Positions 54,671-62,403 of a stretch of 64,000 bases of DNA are shown one piece after another. Numbering within the stretch: the first letter of the stretch is position 1; every line of letters begins with the position of its first letter. The position numbers were made by a program, and so were the translations under genes. The notes below the pieces were generated by a model. It had not been told where the DNA came from. It did not search any database and saw only the letters and a list, made by a program, of their open reading frames with translations. The stretch covers positions 1 through 64,000 of the forward strand of contig PLXW01000104.1 in NCBI GenBank assembly GCA_003151595.1, written 5' to 3'. Origin of the DNA: Myxococcales bacterium. GTDB taxonomy: Bacteria > Myxococcota > Polyangia > Polyangiales > Polyangiaceae.

Positions 54671-55261
54671 ATGAAAGCCAACCACGTTGCGGCTCTGCTC
54701 TCACTCGTCTCGCTCACCTGTCTGGTGGTCCCGGCGATTGCGAACGCGCAAGAGCGCGTCGAGGTCCGCGAAGGGGAGCGCCGCGACGAGGTCACGATCT
54801 ATCCCGTGGAGCTCGAGCCCCACTTCTCGCTCGGGCCCGAGAACGTCTATGGCGCCACAGGCATCGGCGCCGGGCTTCGTGCGTCGATCCCGCTCGTGTA
54901 CGGTCACGTCGGAGAATTGCCGGACAACCTGGCCATCTCCTTCGGCGGCGACATTCTCCACTACGACAATTGCTTCTTCGGCCGGGACTGCGGCGCCAAC
55001 TATCTCATGCTGCCGGTCGCGGCGCAGTGGAACGTCTATTTCGCGAGGCGCGTGAGTCTCTTCTTGGAAGGGGGCGCGTTCCTCTACAAAGGCTGGTTCG
55101 ACGGCTGCTCCGCCGCCGACGGGCCCGATTGCAGAGCGCCGTCCGACTTCGGAGTGCTTCCCACGTTCGCCATCGGCGCTCGCATTCGCTTGAACCAGAA
55201 CATGTCGTTCGTCGCGCGCGTGGGGTATCCGACCACGACGCTCGGGTTGTCGTTCCTCTGA
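54671..55261 (+). CDS. Secreted protein, probable outer-membrane barrel or cell-surface protein
   Basis: The 196-residue protein has a clear signal peptide (AALLSLVSLTCLVVPAIANAQ, cleaved after ANA). The mature domain is rich in alternating beta-strands with aromatic residues (LAISFGGDILHYDNC, YLMLPVAAQWNVYF, RVSLFLEGGAFLYKG) and ends in VGYPTTTLGLSFL, a terminal Leu after an amphipathic strand as in small barrels. Four Cys (CFFGRDC, CSAADGPDC) may form two disulfides. The family is not recognised. A strong terminator follows. Confidence 0.72.
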   Translation: MKANHVAALLSLVSLTCLVVPAIANAQERVEVREGERRDEVTIYPVELEPHFSLGPENVYGATGIGAGLRASIPLVYGHVGELPDNLAISFGGDILHYDNCFFGRDCGANYLMLPVAAQWNVYFARRVSLFLEGGAFLYKGWFDGCSAADGPDCRAPSDFGVLPTFAIGARIRLNQNMSFVARVGYPTTTLGLSFL

Positions 55262-55289
55262 GCGCTCCGCGCGGTCCGCGAGAAATGAG

Positions 55290-55321
55290 AAAAGCGAGAT
55301 CCGAGGTCGGGTCTCGCTTTT
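55290..55321. terminator. Bidirectional intrinsic terminator
   Basis: AAAAGCGAGA and TCTCGCTTTT pair perfectly over 10 bases (55290-55299 with 55312-55321), extended by three further pairs inside, with A-rich and T-rich ends on the two sides. It sits between the convergent secreted-protein gene (ends 55261) and a small minus-strand gene (ends 55343) and can serve both. Confidence 0.85.
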
Positions 55322-55342
55322 CGGCGTCCTGCAACGAAGCGG

Positions 55343-55474
55343 CTATCGACCGATTGCCTTCAGCGCGAAGAAGATCAGGGCCGCTCCACCGATGCCTCCG
55401 CCGAAGAGCATGTACAGAAACGCCCAACCGGCGGCGAGCACGGGCGGTGCGGTCGCGATTGCATCGATCATCAT
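55343..55474 (-). CDS. Small single-span membrane protein, 43 residues
   Basis: A 43-residue frame starts MMIDAIATAPPVL and contains one hydrophobic helix (WAFLYMLFGGGIGGAALIFFAL), ending KAIGR. A GGGAGA ribosome site lies nine bases upstream of the ATG at 55474, and its codons keep high GC in third positions. Size and shape resemble small respiratory-chain or secretion subunits, but I recognise none. The terminator at 55290 would end its transcript. It is divergent from the CAAX protease gene. Confidence 0.55.
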   Translation of the reverse strand: MMIDAIATAPPVLAAGWAFLYMLFGGGIGGAALIFFALKAIGR

Positions 55475-55553
55475 TTGATTCGGTCTCCCATTTGTTTTCG
55501 TCCAGAATGTCGGTCGCCTCGCGGCGACGGCTGGTGTCCACGGAGCAAAGAGC

Positions 55554-56246
55554 TTGCCAACGGCCCGCACAGATCCCGAGCTCGTCGCGCCGCGGTGGCA
55601 TACCTCGATCCTGATCGCGGTGATCCTCGCCGTGGCGGCCACGGGCGCAGCGATGACTCACGGCGCGCCCGCGTCCGCATCGCCGCAGTCCGTATCGCGC
55701 ATCACGACGAGCTACCTCCCGATGATCGTCGTGCAGTGCGGGCTCGCGCTCTACGTCTGTCGCATCGCTCGTCCGCGAAGCGTCCTCGTTCCTTTGCTCG
55801 GAGAGCGCTGGACGAGCGTGAGGCGCGCTACGTTCGATCTCGCGATCGGCTTCGCGGGCTGGCTTCTGATCCAGGCGTTCGAGCTGGCCTGGGCGAGGCT
55901 CGTCGGAGCGGGAGCCGCCCCCTCTGTGCTCGGCCTGCTCCCGACCACGTTGCCGGAGCGGCTGGTCTGGGTCGCCGTCGCCGCGAGCGCGGGGTTCTGC
56001 GAAGAGATCGTTTATCGCGGCTACTTGCAGACCCAGCTGACCGCGTTCACAGGTCGCGCGAACCTGGTGACGCTCCTTCAGGCGGCTCTCTTCGGGATCG
56101 CCCATGGGGAGCAAGGACTCCGCGCGGTGGCGCGAGTCGCCCTCTATGGTCTCGCCTTCGGAGCGCTCGCCCGATGGAGGCGCAGCCTCCTCCCCGGAGT
56201 CCTCTGTCACATCGCGACGGATCTCGCGAGCGGGCTGCTTCGCTGA
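55554..56246 (+). CDS. CPBP (CAAX-like) intramembrane metalloprotease
   Basis: The 230-residue inner-membrane protein has about six spans. The ABI/CPBP motifs are present: EEIVYRG (the two Glu and Arg), FGIAHGEQG (His) and HIATD near the C terminus, in the right order. Bacterial members process or regulate membrane peptides or give self-immunity to bacteriocins. The start is a TTG at 55554 with GGAG upstream; no better start is available. It is flanked by two small genes and no bacteriocin is visible. Confidence 0.85.
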   Translation: MPTARTDPELVAPRWHTSILIAVILAVAATGAAMTHGAPASASPQSVSRITTSYLPMIVVQCGLALYVCRIARPRSVLVPLLGERWTSVRRATFDLAIGFAGWLLIQAFELAWARLVGAGAAPSVLGLLPTTLPERLVWVAVAASAGFCEEIVYRGYLQTQLTAFTGRANLVTLLQAALFGIAHGEQGLRAVARVALYGLAFGALARWRRSLLPGVLCHIATDLASGLLR

Positions 56247-56256
56247 GCTCCCGCCG

Positions 56257-56402
56257 TCACTCGAAGAAGCTCTGTGGGAAATCGATCGGCGTATTCAGGT
56301 CGCCGTCGCTCTCGATCGTGAACGGGCGATGCACGAGGCGGGGAGCAGGAGGAGCAGGGAAACCACGAGCGAAGCGGAGGTACCGAGGTTCGAGCTGCGC
56401 AT
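56257..56402 (-). pseudogene. Probable frameshifted small lipoprotein
   Basis: An ATG at 56402 with a strong GAGGAG site eight bases upstream starts a 35-codon frame (stop at 56295). It codes a lipoprotein signal (SLLLLLPASC) and then turns Arg-rich. In another frame the same strand continues to 56257 as RPFTIESDGDLNTPIDFP and QSFFE, with high-GC third positions and normal composition. One single-base indel near 56325 would join the two into a ~48-residue lipoprotein. Either the gene is broken or the sequence contains an error. It follows the stop of the lipoprotein gene at 56415 by 12 bases. Confidence 0.45.
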
Positions 56403-56414
56403 GGGCGCCGCTCC

Positions 56415-56765
56415 TCAGCGAACCCGCTCGGCGGGGGGAGCTTCCGAGCGCTCGGGGGCGCGCTCTTCTCGACGCGGCTCTTCTCGACGCGCGGCGGGCG
56501 CACGCTGAACGTACGCGCGCTGCCGCGCGAGGCCTTCGGGCTCGCTGCGGTAGTAGGTCCATCGCCCGCTGTCGCGGTACCACCAGCGATTACCGGAGAA
56601 GTACGTGGGGTGTCCCTCGTAGACGACCTGTGGCGAGGCCTCGATGTTGACCGGCGCAGCGGTCACTTCGGCATAGCCCACCGGTTGGGGGTCGACCGTC
56701 GCGTAGCAACCTCCCGCCGCGAAGCCGAAGGCGCCCGCGATCATGATGACGACCCTCGTGTTCAT
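56415..56765 (-). CDS. Small lipoprotein with aromatic-rich domain
   Basis: The 116-residue exported lipoprotein has a signal peptide with the lipobox AGGC (Cys ~19). A Tyr/Trp-rich domain follows (VVYEGHPTYFSGNRWWYRDSGRWTYYRSEP split over ~60 residues: VYEGHPTYFSGNRWWY and RDSGRWTYYRSEP). The tail is Arg/Glu-rich (REEPRREERAPERSE). This YEG-x-WYY pattern is common in short exported proteins of Gram-negative bacteria with unknown function. A small, possibly broken lipoprotein gene begins 12 bases downstream, so the two form a unit. Confidence 0.75.
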   Translation of the reverse strand: MNTRVVIMIAGAFGFAAGGCYATVDPQPVGYAEVTAAPVNIEASPQVVYEGHPTYFSGNRWWYRDSGRWTYYRSEPEGLARQRAYVQRAPAARREEPRREERAPERSEAPPAERVR

Positions 56766-56954
56766 TTGGACTCTCCTGCGAGCCCATGGAGCAAGAGGGA
56801 TACCCACCGAGACATACTGCGATCGCGCGGCGAGAAGGCTGTTTCGTCGCCATTCCATCCCGTCGCGTGATCGCCTCACGTGTGGCGCGTGTGCGGTCGA
56901 CTCCGGCGCTGCGGATCAGCTCTCTTTGCGCGCCCGCGCGCTCGGCGGGCAGGG

Positions 56955-57019
56955 CAGGTGTCCCCCGTCTACACGTCCAGGTGTCTCCCTCGACATGTGC
57001 AGGTGTCTCCGTCTACGCC
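56955..57019. repeat. Three ~22-base tandem repeats at the 3' end of a membrane-protein gene
   Basis: Units starting CAGGTGTC at 56955, 56978 and 57000 (CAGGTGTCYCC then GTCTAC or similar) run head to tail. They cover the last codons and the stop of the membrane-protein gene (residues GDTCTCRGRHLDV), so the repeat array provides the C terminus and stop codon. Confidence 0.8.
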
Positions 57020-58186
57020 AGAAGAGTGTTCGCCCGGTGGCGACGTCGCGGTGAGCCACCGCGTCTCCGGATTCTCGCGTCGCCAGATCACGCTGTCCAT
57101 GAAGTAGTGGTGGATGTTCACGAGCACGAAGAGCGCTGCGAAGTACGGCGTCTCGCCGAGCGCATCGGGGGCCGATCCGTGGCGTGCGTGCGGGACGAGC
57201 ATCCCGTCGAGGAACGTGGGCGCGCCGCGGAAGAGGATCCAACCGAGGCCCACTGCGGTGATGGCGAGCGCGCCCAGGCGAACGGCGACCGGTCGTCCGA
57301 ACGACGGCGGGCCTTCGTTCGCACGCGCTTCGTTTCGCTTCATGAGGGCGACGAAGAAGAGGTACTGAATCGAGTGAAGCGCGGGGATCACGTAGCGCAT
57401 GAGCGGATCGACGCTGGAGTAGATCGACCACGACCAGACCGTGACGAGCATCACGCTCAATGGGCCGATGGGGAGCATGCGTCGCTCGCGGATCCACTTC
57501 GCCACGAGCACCGCGACGAGCGCGATCGTGCTCAGTGCGAGCGCCGCGCCGGTCATGAGCTCGAGCGCGCGCGGATGCGCGGGGGTCCAGTAGACGATCC
57601 CCTTCTCCTCGAACATGCCGGCGACCGTCGCCGGGTTGGCCCACGCGAAGGCCCACCCCGCGTAGCAATGCGCCAGGAGCACCGCGCGCTCGCGTGGCGT
57701 CACCCGCTCGCCGCGTCGCGCGGAGAGGACCGTGAACGCTCCGAAGCCTTGCTTCACGTAGTGCCAGCCCACCAGCAGGAACATCAGCTGGATCATCCAG
57801 CCGAGCGCCTGCGCGGAGTGCGACGTGATGGCGACGATGGCCCATGCCACGAGCGCTGCGGGGACCACGAAGCCGGCGACGACGTAGCGAATGCGCTGCG
57901 CGCGATCGACGGCGGGGTCGAGCGCGCGCCCCCGCACGTCTTTGTAGAAGAGGAGATACGTGACCGCGAAGTGCGGGTCGTTGATGACGTACGCGCCGTA
58001 GAACGTCATGAAGCCGAAGGCGTACTCCGACGCATCGAGCCCGAAGCTGCGACGCAGCAGCCACGCCAGCGGAAAGAGAAAGAACGTCGAGCCGCCGGCG
58101 AGCAGGAGCTCGACGAAGCGCGCGCGGCGATCCGAGCCGCGCGACGCCGGTGCGCTCGAAGCAAGAGGGAGCGCGCCGGCCGCCAC
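56969..58186 (-). CDS. Multispanning membrane protein of unknown function
   Basis: The 405-residue inner-membrane protein has 9-10 predicted helices. Conserved-looking polar motifs lie at helix ends: VINDPHFAVTYLLFYKD, VGWHYVKQGFG, CYAGWAFAWANP and VNIHHYFMDSVIWR. His in DPHF, GWHY and IHHYF could form a metal or lipid site, as in membrane lipid-modifying enzymes, but no family is certain. Start is a GTG overlapping the stop of the upstream LplT-PlsC gene by one base (TAGTG), so the two are translationally coupled. The C terminus is made by tandem repeats. Confidence 0.75.
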   Translation of the reverse strand: MAAGALPLASSAPASRGSDRRARFVELLLAGGSTFFLFPLAWLLRRSFGLDASEYAFGFMTFYGAYVINDPHFAVTYLLFYKDVRGRALDPAVDRAQRIRYVVAGFVVPAALVAWAIVAITSHSAQALGWMIQLMFLLVGWHYVKQGFGAFTVLSARRGERVTPRERAVLLAHCYAGWAFAWANPATVAGMFEEKGIVYWTPAHPRALELMTGAALALSTIALVAVLVAKWIRERRMLPIGPLSVMLVTVWSWSIYSSVDPLMRYVIPALHSIQYLFFVALMKRNEARANEGPPSFGRPVAVRLGALAITAVGLGWILFRGAPTFLDGMLVPHARHGSAPDALGETPYFAALFVLVNIHHYFMDSVIWRRENPETRWLTATSPPGEHSSGVDGDTCTCRGRHLDV

Positions 58187-60066
58187 TACCGCGCGTCTCC
58201 TCTCAGCTCCCGCACCCGATCCTCCAGTCCCTTTGCGCTCACCGACGCCTCCGGTACGACCTCGCCCGCGACCAGCTCGATCCGCGAGAACACACCGCGA
58301 CGGAACGGGTGCTTCATCGCCGCCCCTTCGACGCGCGAGAAGAAGCTCCCCCACAAGCCGCGCAGCGCCATCGGCACCACCGGCACCGCGCTCGCTGCGA
58401 TGATCCGCTCGATGCCCGGGCGGAATTCGTTGAGGTCGCCGGTCGACGTGATCTTCCCTTCGGGGAAGAGACCGATGACGTCGCCGTCGTCGAGCGCGCG
58501 CTTCACCTCGTCGAAGGCGCGCTCCATCATGGCCGCGTCTTCGCGCTTCGGCGCGATCGGGATCGCCTTCGCGGTGCGAAACACGAAGCCGAGGAGCGGC
58601 GTCTTGAAGATGCGGTGGTCCATCACGAAGCGCACCGGGCGCTTCACGGCGGCAGCGACGACGAGCGCATCGATGAAGCTCACGTGGTTGCAGACCACGA
58701 CGCATGGCCCCTTGCGCGGGACGTTCTCCAGCACGCCGCGCGCGCGGGCGCGATAGAGCACGTGCACCAGCACCCAGACGATCAGGCGCATCACGAACTC
58801 GGGGACCAGCGTGTAGATGTAGACGGCGACGATCACGTTGACCGCCGCGGCCACCAGGAACACCTGCGCCACCGACATGCCGAGCCTCGCGAAGAGGACT
58901 CCCACGCCGGCGGCGCCGACCATGAAGATCGCGTTGAGCACGTTGTTGGCCGCGATGATCCGCGAGCGGTGCGCCGGGTTCGCGCGGTCCTGGATCATCG
59001 CGTAGAGCGGCACGCAGTAGAGGCCACCGGAGAAGCCGATGGCGACGAGGTCGAAGAGGATGCGCGTGCTCCCGCTACGCGCCAGGAACGCGGCCACGCC
59101 GATCGTGGGATCGCCCGGCGCCACGACCATCGCGTGCGTGGCGAAGAAGAGATCGATCGCGAACGCGCTGAGGCCGATCGATCCGATGGGCACGAGGCCC
59201 AGCTCGATCTGACCGAAGGAGAGCTTCTCGCAGGCGATCGAACCCGCGCCGACGCCGACGGAGAACACCGTGAGGAGGACCGTGATCACGTGCTCGTCGC
59301 CGCCGAGCGTCCAGCGCGCGAAGTCGGGGAACTGCGCCAGGACGAGCGCGCCGTACAACCAGAACCACGAGATGCCGAGGATCGAGAGGAAGACAGATCG
59401 CACTTCGCGCGCGAGGCCGATCGTGCGGCCCGTTTCGGCGACGACGTCGAGGCTCACGCGTAGCCCCGGATCGGTGGCCGGCGCTTCCGGGATCGCGCGC
59501 GCGGCGAGCCAGCCCGCGATCGCGACGGCCAGCGTGACCACGCCGACGAGCACCGGGCCGCTCCCCGGGATCGCGCCGAGGACCCCTCCGAGCACCGTGC
59601 CGAGCAGGATCGCGACGAACGTCCCCATCTCGACGAGCCCGTTCCCGCCGACGAGCTCGTCGGGCGCGAGGTGCTGCGGGAGGATCGAATATTTGAGCGG
59701 GCCGAACAGCGTCGCTTGCACGCCCAGCAAGAAGAGGACGCCGAGGAGCATCGCCTGGTTTCCGACGACCATCGCGACGGCGCCGAACGCCATCACGCCG
59801 ATCTCGAGCAGCTTCACGCCGCGGACGAGGCGCGACTTCTCGCGCTGGTCAGCGACCTGCCCGGCCGTCGCGCTGAAGAGGAAGTACGGCAGGATGAAGA
59901 CGCCGCCGGCGATCTGCACCAGCGTGTGCGCTGCCTCGCGCGCCAGCCGCGCGCTGAAGAGGATGACGAGCGCGTTCTTGTAGACGTTGTCGTTGAACGC
60001 GCCGAGAAACTGCGTCCAGAAGAGCGGCGCGAAGCGCTTTTGAGCGAGGAGTCGCGACTGGCTCAT
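58186..60066 (-). CDS. LplT-PlsC fusion: lysophospholipid flippase plus acyltransferase
   Basis: The 626-residue inner-membrane protein joins an N-terminal MFS transporter of the LplT type (~1-420: LGAFNDNVYKNALVIL, LFGPLKYSILPQHL, DELVGGNGLVEMG, SGGLYCVPLYAMIQD, ANNVLNAIFM) to a C-terminal PlsC acyltransferase (~430-626). The HX4D active site is in NHVSFIDA and the FPEG glycerol-phosphate motif is in LFPEGKITSTG. E. coli Aas carries acyltransferase plus acyl-ACP synthetase next to a separate LplT; here the transporter and acyltransferase are one chain without an AMP-binding domain, as in other myxobacteria. Likely role: salvage of lysophospholipids from prey or membrane turnover. It is coupled to the following membrane protein (TAGTG). 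Confidence 0.92.
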   Translation of the reverse strand: MSQSRLLAQKRFAPLFWTQFLGAFNDNVYKNALVILFSARLAREAAHTLVQIAGGVFILPYFLFSATAGQVADQREKSRLVRGVKLLEIGVMAFGAVAMVVGNQAMLLGVLFLLGVQATLFGPLKYSILPQHLAPDELVGGNGLVEMGTFVAILLGTVLGGVLGAIPGSGPVLVGVVTLAVAIAGWLAARAIPEAPATDPGLRVSLDVVAETGRTIGLAREVRSVFLSILGISWFWLYGALVLAQFPDFARWTLGGDEHVITVLLTVFSVGVGAGSIACEKLSFGQIELGLVPIGSIGLSAFAIDLFFATHAMVVAPGDPTIGVAAFLARSGSTRILFDLVAIGFSGGLYCVPLYAMIQDRANPAHRSRIIAANNVLNAIFMVGAAGVGVLFARLGMSVAQVFLVAAAVNVIVAVYIYTLVPEFVMRLIVWVLVHVLYRARARGVLENVPRKGPCVVVCNHVSFIDALVVAAAVKRPVRFVMDHRIFKTPLLGFVFRTAKAIPIAPKREDAAMMERAFDEVKRALDDGDVIGLFPEGKITSTGDLNEFRPGIERIIAASAVPVVPMALRGLWGSFFSRVEGAAMKHPFRRGVFSRIELVAGEVVPEASVSAKGLEDRVRELRGDAR

Positions 60067-60105
60067 GCGGGGACGCCACGAGCCTAGCGCGCCTCGCGAG
60101 GTGAA

Positions 60106-60645
60106 TCACTGAAGGTGCGGGCAATCCGTGTCGGTCGGGATCCGGATGGTGTTGGCGTCGAGCTGCATGCCCGCGGTCTGCGCGAGCGCGCGTCCGTCGA
60201 GCGTCGAGCCCGTCTTCATCGTGACGGCCGTCCCCGCGATCACCGTCCCGTGGAACGTGACCGTCTTGCCGATCGTCACCGCGCCGCTGATCCGCCAGAA
60301 GACGCCGCACGCGCGCGCGCCGTTCGTGAGCACGACCTGCGCCGCGTCGGCGACGGTGAGCGTGTCCTTGCCGCGAATGATGAAGAAGGCGTTCGGGTCG
60401 CCGCGCGCGTCGAGGTACACGTGCCCGTTCAACAGCACGCCGGCGCTGAAGCTGTTCATGCACGTGACGCCCGGGTAGAGCGTGACGTCTCCGGTGAGGC
60501 CGCCGACCACGTTCGTGAAGTCGGCGTCGCACACGCGTGGATCGATGTTGCCGACGAGCGCGGTGATGTCGCCCTGCGCGACCCCGGTGAGCCCTGCTGT
60601 ACATCGGTTCAATGAAGGCATTGGGCCAACCTGCGGCCCTCCCAC
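60106..60645 (-). pseudogene. N-terminally truncated ice-binding (DUF3494) protein
   Basis: The open frame of ~179 codons contains the C-terminal two-thirds of DUF3494: PGVTCMNSFSAGVLLNGHVYL, LDARGDPNAFFII, VVLTNGARACGVFW, GKTVTFHGTVIAG and STLDGRALAQ. The usual N-terminal part (signal peptide, 'F-V-L-A-G-S-T-I-T-N-T-G' strand and PG turn) is missing, and an in-frame stop lies a few codons above the only start (GTG 60645). No ribosome site precedes it. I read this as a decayed gene; translation from the GTG could still give a cytoplasmic fragment. Confidence 0.6.
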
Positions 60646-60752
60646 GTGGCCCGCAAGTCACCAGCCAGACCAGTACGTGCGTCGGCACCTCAGCTGTGAG
60701 TCCGCGGAGCCGCGCGCCTAAAGGTTGCCGCGACTGAGCCGTCCTATAGGGC

Positions 60753-61154
60753 ATGACGCTGCCGCCGCCTTCGCGCCCACATGTGCTGCTCATCGACGAC
60801 GAGCCGGCGATCCATCGGATCTTCGAGCGCCTCCTGGGCGATCGCGCGTACCTCCTGTGCGTGAGCCGCGCGAGCGAAGCGCTGGCGCGGATCGCGTCGG
60901 GGACGCGCTACGACGCGATCGTGTGCGACGTGCAGATCCCCGGGCTCACCGGTCCGGAGTTCATGCGCGAGCTGTGTCGCCTCGACGCCGCGCAAGCCGC
61001 GCGCGTCCTCTTCATCTCCGGCGGCGTTCAAGACAAGCAGACGCTCGCCTTTCTCCGCTCACTCCCCAACCGCCTCCTCGCCAAGCCGTTCACGATCGCC
61101 GAGATGCGCGCCGCCGTGCAGACGACCTGCATGCGCGCGGCGTGGGCCGCCTGA
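60753..61154 (+). CDS. Single-domain response regulator
   Basis: The 133-residue cytoplasmic protein consists of one receiver domain. The acidic pair is in LLIDDEPAI, the phospho-acceptor Asp in IVCDVQIPG, Ser in FISGGV and Lys in LAKPF. There is no output domain, so it acts as a phospho-relay or competes with other regulators, as with CheY or FrzZ-type proteins. No kinase gene is adjacent. It is divergent from the DUF3494 remnant. Confidence 0.92.
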   Translation: MTLPPPSRPHVLLIDDEPAIHRIFERLLGDRAYLLCVSRASEALARIASGTRYDAIVCDVQIPGLTGPEFMRELCRLDAAQAARVLFISGGVQDKQTLAFLRSLPNRLLAKPFTIAEMRAAVQTTCMRAAWAA

Positions 61155-61293
61155 ACCTTCCCAAGATCGTCTCGCGACGTTCGTCCTAACGCACGCTCCT
61201 CGCGATCGCGGAATGCAGACGGGAACCTCTGTCGTTCTCTTGCTGTCAGCGCTCACGGACGAGCGACGGGGCGAAGGGCACAGGGAGGTCGAC

Positions 61294-62403
61294 ATGAGGC
61301 GAAGGATTTTCGTCGTGGGGTCGTTGTGTGCGTTGGCTGCGATCAGCTGCGGGGGAGGGGACTCGCAAGGCGGATCGGAGCATGAGGGGGGGTACGTGCT
61401 CCTCGATTCGGACGCGCGTCTGGCGGGGGCGTCGCTCGAGGTAGGCGATCGCGCCGTGACGAGCGCGCTGCCGATCGCGGTGTCGGCGCTCGATCGCGTC
61501 GCGCTGGTGACGGTAGGGAACGAAGTGCCGATCACGGTGGCGCGAGGTGAGCTCGTCTACGTTCAAGGAGCGAGCGCGCACGTGAGTCACCTGCAGCTGG
61601 GCAAGCAGATCGCGATCGATCAGCTCCGCGTAACCGGCGAGCGAGGCGCGGCGAACGAGCTCGCGCTACAGGTCGGGGCCAAGGTCGCCGCGGACCAGGA
61701 GAGCGCGAGTGACTGGACCCTCCGCGCCTCCGATGTGTTTGCCGCCTCGGCATCGGCGAACGTGCCCGAACACCTCGCGTCCGTGTCCCCGGTGATGCTG
61801 ACCGATGTGGCATCGAACGCGGCGACCAACCCCGTGGCGATACCGGCCGCGATAGGCGCCTCGGCCGCGCACGCCTTCACGACGAACGCTCCCGCCGTCG
61901 CCGTCGCCGTCTCCGAGCCCGCGGCCATCGTACCGAGCGCGGCGTCGCGCGCGCTCTTTACTCCCGCCGCGGCGTGCAGCGGCGTCGGAGGAACCTGGCG
62001 CGGTCGCGTGTATTCGGATCGTCACGAGGGGTATTACGACTTCACGCTCGACGTCCGGCAGCAGGGGGCGTCGATGTTGAAGGGGACCGTCAGAGCCGAG
62101 ATGTGGTCGGGGACGACTGACGAGATCGATCCGCCCGGCGCGTGCGCGGGGTCGCGCCATTCGACGGTCGTCGAGAGCGCGTCGGGGAGGCTGAGCGCGG
62201 ACGGTGCGATGCACTTCGATTCGAAGAGCTGGCGCGTGCAGAGCGATCGCTGCGGCGCACGAGAGCACATCCTCTCGTACTCGCCCGACAGGTTCGAGGT
62301 CCCCCGCGCGAACGGAGCGACGAGCGCTCACGCCGTCGTGTCGGACGACGCGGTGTGGGCCGACGGGCTGCCGCTGGAGATGACGCGCGTCAGCTGTCAG
62401 TAG
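61294..62403 (+). CDS. Predicted lipoprotein of unknown function
   Basis: The 369-residue exported lipoprotein has a signal peptide with the lipobox AISC (Cys ~18) and a GGAGG ribosome site before the ATG at 61294. The first ~170 residues are Ala/Val/Ser-rich with beta character. The C-terminal domain (GVGGTWRGRVYSDRHEGYYDF, LDVRQQGASMLKGTVRAEMW) resembles a small beta-barrel lipocalin-like fold. Two Cys-rich points (ACSGVGG, DRCGARE, VSCQ) allow disulfides. No family is recognised. It overlaps the convergent kinase gene by seven bases. Confidence 0.75.
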   Translation: MRRRIFVVGSLCALAAISCGGGDSQGGSEHEGGYVLLDSDARLAGASLEVGDRAVTSALPIAVSALDRVALVTVGNEVPITVARGELVYVQGASAHVSHLQLGKQIAIDQLRVTGERGAANELALQVGAKVAADQESASDWTLRASDVFAASASANVPEHLASVSPVMLTDVASNAATNPVAIPAAIGASAAHAFTTNAPAVAVAVSEPAAIVPSAASRALFTPAAACSGVGGTWRGRVYSDRHEGYYDFTLDVRQQGASMLKGTVRAEMWSGTTDEIDPPGACAGSRHSTVVESASGRLSADGAMHFDSKSWRVQSDRCGAREHILSYSPDRFEVPRANGATSAHAVVSDDAVWADGLPLEMTRVSCQ

